Of a stretch of 64,000 nt of DNA, positions 59,221 to 64,000 are shown piece after piece (positions within the stretch are counted from its first letter, which is position 1; each line of letters starts with the position of its first letter). The stretch comes from Litsea cubeba (Eukaryota > Streptophyta > Magnoliopsida > Laurales > Lauraceae). The stretch is from positions 114,632,399 to 114,696,398 of the forward strand of contig CM022946.1 of assembly GCA_012931725.1 (NCBI GenBank), given 5' to 3'. Below the pieces are notes generated by a model. It was not told the origin of the DNA. It was given only the letters and a program-made list of their open reading frames with translations, and made no database searches. A program made the translations under genes and the position numbers.

Positions 59221-62200
59221 CTAGCAAAACCCTGTGCTATGCACGGACCACGAAACCACCAAATGCATAGACCGATATGAATTATTTTAATAAATTTATT
59301 AATTAGTAAACTTGTGAGTCCTTTTTTTTGTTGCTAATTTGATCTTTATGTTTTTTTCCAAATGTTTTATTCTTTAAGTGAGGCATGAATTGATTAAGAA
59401 AGATCAAATGATCATAGACCTAATAAATTGACCTAATATATTTAAGTGGGACCAAGATGAATGGGGTCCTATTTAAGTAGAACCCCCCAGATAAATGGGG
59501 TCCACTATCTCTATTCTAACCGTCCATAAAACCATATTATGCAGGATGGGACCCATGAATTGATTAAGAAAGATCAAAGGATCAAATGATCGTAGACCTA
59601 ACAAATTGACCAAATATTTTTAAGTGGGACCCAGATGAATGGGGTCCACCATCTTTATTCTAACCGTCCATAAAATCAAATGATGCAGGCCGGGACCCAT
59701 GAATTGATTGATAAAGATCAAATGATCATAGACCTCTCAAATTGACCAAACCTAACCTATTTAAGTGGGATCCCCAAGATGAATGGGGTCCACCATCTAT
59801 ATTCTAACAGTCCATGAAACAATATGATGCGGGCTGGGACCCATGAATTGCTTGATAAAGATCAAATGATCAAATGATCATAGACCTCACAAATTGACCA
59901 AACCTAACCTATTTAAGTGGAACCCCCCAGATGAATGGGGTCCACCATCTCTATTCTAACCGTCCATCAAACCATATTATGCGGGATGGGACGCATGAAT
60001 TGATTTAAAAAGATCAAATGATCAAATGATCGTAGACCTCACAAATTGACCAAATACTTTTAAGTGAGACCCAGATGAATGGGGTCCACCATCTCTATTC
60101 TAACCATCCATAAAATCATATGATGCGGGCCAGGACCCATGAATTGATTGATAAAGATCAAATGATCATAGACCTCATAATTGACCAAACCTAATTTATT
60201 TAAGTGGGACCCCACAGATGAATGGAGTCCACCATCTATATGCTATCCGTTCATTAAACCATATGATGTGGGCTAGGACCCATGAATTGCTTGGTAAAGG
60301 TCAAATGATCAAATGATCATAGACATCACAAATTGACCAAACCTAACCGATTTAAGTGGAATCCCCCAGATGAATGGGGTCCACCATCTCTATTCTAACC
60401 GTCCATAAAACAATATTATGCGGGATGGGACCCATGAATTGATTAAGAAAGATCAAAGGATCAAATGGTCATAGACCTAGGGCTGGGACCCATTAATTGA
60501 TTGATAAAGATCAAATGATCATAGACCTCTCAAATTGACCAAACCTAACCTATTTAAGTGGGACCCCCAAGATGAATGGGGTCCACCATCTATATTCTAA
60601 CCGTCCATCAAACCATATGATGCGGGCTGGGAACCATGAATTGCTTGATACAGATCAAATGATCAAATGATCATAGACCTCACAAATTGACCAAACCTAA
60701 CCTATTTAAGTGGAACCCCCCAGAAGAATGGGGTCCACCATCTCTATTCTAACCGTCCATCAAACCATATTATGCAGGATGGGACCCATGAATTGTATTA
60801 AAAAGATCAAATGATCAAATGATCGCAGACCTCACAAATTGACCAAATATTTTTAAGTGAGACCCAGATGAATGGGGTCCACCATCTCTATTCTAACCGA
60901 CCATAAAATCATATGATGCGGGCCAGGACCCATGAATTGATTGATAAAGATCAAATGATCATAGACCTCATAATTGACCAAACCTAATTTATTTAAGTGG
61001 GACCCCAAAGATGAATGGAGTCCACCATCTATATTCTATCCGTTCATAAAACCATATGATGCGGGCTGGGACCCATGAATTGCTTGGTAAAGGTCAAATG
61101 ATCAAATGATCATAGACATCACAAATTGAGCAAACCTAACCGATTTAAGTGGAATCCCCCAGATGAATGGGGTCCACCATCTCTATTCTAACCGTCCATA
61201 AAATCATATTATGTGGGATGGGACCCATGAATTGATTAAGAAAGATCAAAGGATCAAATGGTCATAGACCTAACAAATTGACCAAATATTTTTAAGTGGG
61301 ACCCAGATGAATGGGGTCCACCATCTTTATTCTAACCGTCCATAAAATCAAATGATGCAGGCCGGGACCCATGAAACCATCTATATTCTAACCGTCCATC
61401 AAACCATATGATGCGGGCTGGGAACCATGAATTGCTTGATAAAGATCAAATGATCAAATGATCATAGACCTCACAAATTGACCAAACCTAACCTATTTAA
61501 GTGGAACCCCCCATATGAATGGGGTCCACCATCTCTATTCTAACCGTCCATCAAACCATATTTGGCGGGATGGGACCCATGAATTGTATTAAAAAGATCA
61601 AATGATCAAATGATCGCAGACCTCACAAATTGACCAAATATTTTTAAGTGAGACCCAGATGAATGGGGTCCACCATCTCTATTCTAACCGACCATAAAAT
61701 CATATGATGCGGGCCAGGACCCATGAATTGATTGATAAAGATCAAATGATCATAGACCTCATAATTGACCAAACCTAATTTATTTAAGTGGGACCCCAAA
61801 GATGAATGGAGTCCACCATCTATATTCTATCCATTCATAAAACCATATGATGCGGGCTGGGACCCATGAATTGCTTGGTAAAGGTCAAATGATCAAATGA
61901 TCATAGACATCACAAATTGAGCAAACCTAACCGATTTAAGTGGAATCGCCCAGATGAATGGGGTCCACCATCTCTATTCTAACCGTCTATAAAATCATAT
62001 TATGTGGGATGGGACCCATGAATTGATTAAGAAAAATCAAAGGATCAAATGGTCATAGACCTAACAAATTGACCAAATATTTTTAAGTGGGACCCAGATG
62101 AATGGGGTCCACCATCTTTATTCTAACTGTCCATAAAATCAAATGATGCAGGCCGGGACCCATGAATTGATTGATATAAATGTAGCACATCTGGTGTGTT

Positions 62201-62300
62201 GGCTTATTTAGGGATCTCATGGAAATGGCATTGCAAAAAGTTTTGAGGTTGCGCCAGGTGTCTTGATGTGATGAATAGTACATCCCTTTAGTAATATAGA
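59221..62300 (-). mobile_element. Non-autonomous Helitron, copy C, expanded
   Basis: Minus-strand 5' TCTATATTACTAAAGGG at 62300 and 3' CTAG at 59224-59221. Length is 3080 bp against 2287 in copy A. Confidence 0.85.
59383..62180. repeat. ~145-bp minisatellite array, about 19 units, copy C
   Basis: The array contains a ~791-bp higher-order tandem duplication: 60586-61376 is repeated at 61377-62167, with a mid-unit junction at 61376 (CATGAA then ACCATCTATA). This single event accounts for the whole length excess over copies A and B. Confidence 0.88.
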
Positions 62301-63901
62301 TAAGGGGCAGAAATGCTACTTTAAGTTTTAGAGGGGCATTATGTAGATTTTCTATATATATATATATACATTTGAATGTTTCAAAAATGTATAAAAGTTT
62401 TCCACGATTCTTTCAATGATTCATATCTATTAAAAAAATTCTCTTTAATAAGGCATTAAAGAGTAATGATCAAGTCCAACCAAATTGACCTAGTGGGGCT
62501 CACTTCAACTACATTTATGTATGGATAGTTAAAAAAGGGATTCCAAATGAAAAAAAAAACTAGATTCATTAAATAGTTTTGATCATCATAATCAAATGGA
62601 CAATTTTTTTTTTTTTTTTGGAAAGAGGTTTAAAAAGGGCAAAACCCCTTCATAAGGACAGAGTATTTTTGTCATTTCTCAAAAAAGTTTTTTATTTTCA
62701 AGTACTTGATTGAAATAATTGTGAAAACTTTTCTATTTTTTTATAATATTCAAATCTTAATTTTTTTAAATAAGGCAGAATTTTTATACTTTTTTTGAAA
62801 ATTTCCCTTTAACAAAATGGTTTTTAAGATGTTTTAATGAACCTCGTGCAAAGGGTCACTTAACCAAAGGGGAACGGAGGATGTAGATATATACCAAGAA
62901 ACAATGTTGGCGGATTGATCACATGTTGGAGTTAGTGTGAACCTCATGAAGATGATTCGGATTGTAAAACCCTAATTTGAAGTGGACTTGGTTTCAAGGG
63001 CTAACGTCATCCTACTCAATTGATTTACAGGGTTTCTTTATTTTATATATATATATATATATTTGGAATGCCCTAATTTGATAAAGGTAGTAATTTAGTT
63101 TGAAGGAATGAGATCCTTCTTATACCATAAATAAGAAAAAAGCAAAAGCCAAATCGAGAAAGAAGACTACATGAAGTTTAAGGGGGTGTGTTTGTGCCGA
63201 ATTCAAGAGAGGAAATTATTATGATTTTCCATCCAGCCCAATTAAGAGGATTTATATGTGAAGGGTAAAAATACAGAATTTTCCTCTCATAAAAATAGAA
63301 AAGCACAGAGTGTCTAATCCTCTTATTCCACAAAGAAGTTTGAAGATAAAAAATAGAATACAGAGGAGAAACGAAGAGAAATGGGATATTATAATATATT
63401 AATACCGAGCAGTCTAGATTCATTTATTTTGATTTTTTTTTATAGAGCATTGGTAATAAAATTTATTATACACTATTGTGTACCCTCAAGTAAAGGAAAA
63501 GAGCAATGATTAATTGTCCTTATTTCGTAGTTGTCATTTAATATAATTTAATCATATAATTTTTTAGTCTTTTGATATATGAAGATTTAATTTAAAATAA
63601 CCTTTATTTATATTTTTTATATGGATTCTGTACAGACATTATTGGTTGGCTTGCCAAGCAAAGGTCATTGTGCGCGCTAGTGTTATTTATGTTTAAAAAT
63701 TTTAGAAGAATAGAGAATTCCCAAATAGAGCTTTACTCATAGAAATTCTCAATTAGGGGTTTACTGGCAAACTTGTAAAGAATTCTCGCTTTGCACTCTC
63801 TGCATTTTTGGAGAGAATGATTGTATTACTTATAATAGATTTTTACAAGAGCAGGGATATCAACCCAATCGAGTATACAGATCATACACATATTACAGGA
63901 A
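62301..63901. other. Non-coding AT-rich stretch, copy C
   Basis: Inverted counterpart of 5593-7189. No gene is visible. Confidence 0.6.
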
Positions 63902-63910
63902 TACGAATAT

Positions 63911-64000
63911 GACAAAATTAGCGAAAGGTCCCTATAAGTGAATGTATCCAGCCTCCGGTCCAAGGAAAAACTTATTAAGGCTTATGGTCCACTAAGTTAG
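63911..64000. mobile_element. Terminal part of the MULE-type element, copy C
   Basis: The inverted-repeat end GACAAAATTAGCGAAAGGTC, preceded by TACGAATAT (63902-63910), is the complement of the right flank 9-mer in A and B. It continues beyond the window. Confidence 0.75.

Larger units (their letters stand above)
41881..64000 (-). repeat. Segmental duplication, copy C (inverted, interrupted)
   Basis: Reverse complement of A 13492 down to about 5503, continuing past the window. It is interrupted by the retroelement and SINE-like insert at 43849-57141. With 32340-40304 of copy B it forms a palindrome around a 1576-bp spacer (40305-41880). Confidence 0.95.

Overview
This window is plant nuclear DNA. 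It contains GT-AG introns in a land-plant wax gene (CER1 type), plant PPR and MAPKKK fragments, a Tat-type Ty3/Gypsy element carrying an antisense gene, an L1-type plant LINE with an RNase H domain, MULEs with 9-bp target duplications, and Helitrons ending in CTAG. The lineage is an angiosperm, possibly a woody magnoliid, but that placement is weak. I see no intact host gene, tRNA, rRNA or CRISPR. Everything recognisable is a mobile element, a captured gene fragment or a decayed gene copy.

The backbone is one block present three times. Copy A (545-15061, +) and copy B (27319-41873, +) are near-identical direct copies. Copy C (41881-64000, running off the window) is inverted and meets B across a 7-base filler, so B and C form a huge palindrome with arms of about 8 kb around a 1.58-kb spacer. 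Each block holds a MULE or MULE-like element with a gene-like fragment, a Helitron with a ~145-bp minisatellite, a MULE-type MITE, and the promoter plus first three exons of a CER1-like aldehyde decarbonylase/fatty acid hydroxylase-superfamily gene. A and B also hold a Pack-MULE whose passenger sequence joins pieces of an EDR1-type Raf-like kinase, a PPR protein and a MAPKKK17/18-like kinase. A and B share a nonsense codon in CER1 exon 3, B has a second one in exon 2, and C is open through all three exons.

Between A and B lie the right half of the Pack-MULE, an AT-rich stretch, a decayed LINE (about 20041-24741) split by a 1675-bp solo LTR, a ~220-bp tandem repeat, a second Helitron-type minisatellite, and a long-TIR MULE nested in a Helitron.

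Copy C is interrupted 25 bases upstream of the CER1 ATG by a 13.1-kb Tat-type Ty3/Gypsy element (43849-56926, coding on the minus strand) next to a 215-bp SINE-like piece. Its gag-pol frame carries one frameshift and four in-frame stops. On the opposite strand, however, it carries an antisense gene whose three exons splice in frame to 779 codons with no stop (45256-47759). A 78-bp x 12-13 tandem array separates gag-pol from that gene.

The two observations I rate highest are the CER1 inverted repeat, which could give hairpin RNA and siRNA against a functional CER1 elsewhere, and the intact spliced antisense gene inside an otherwise dead retrotransposon.
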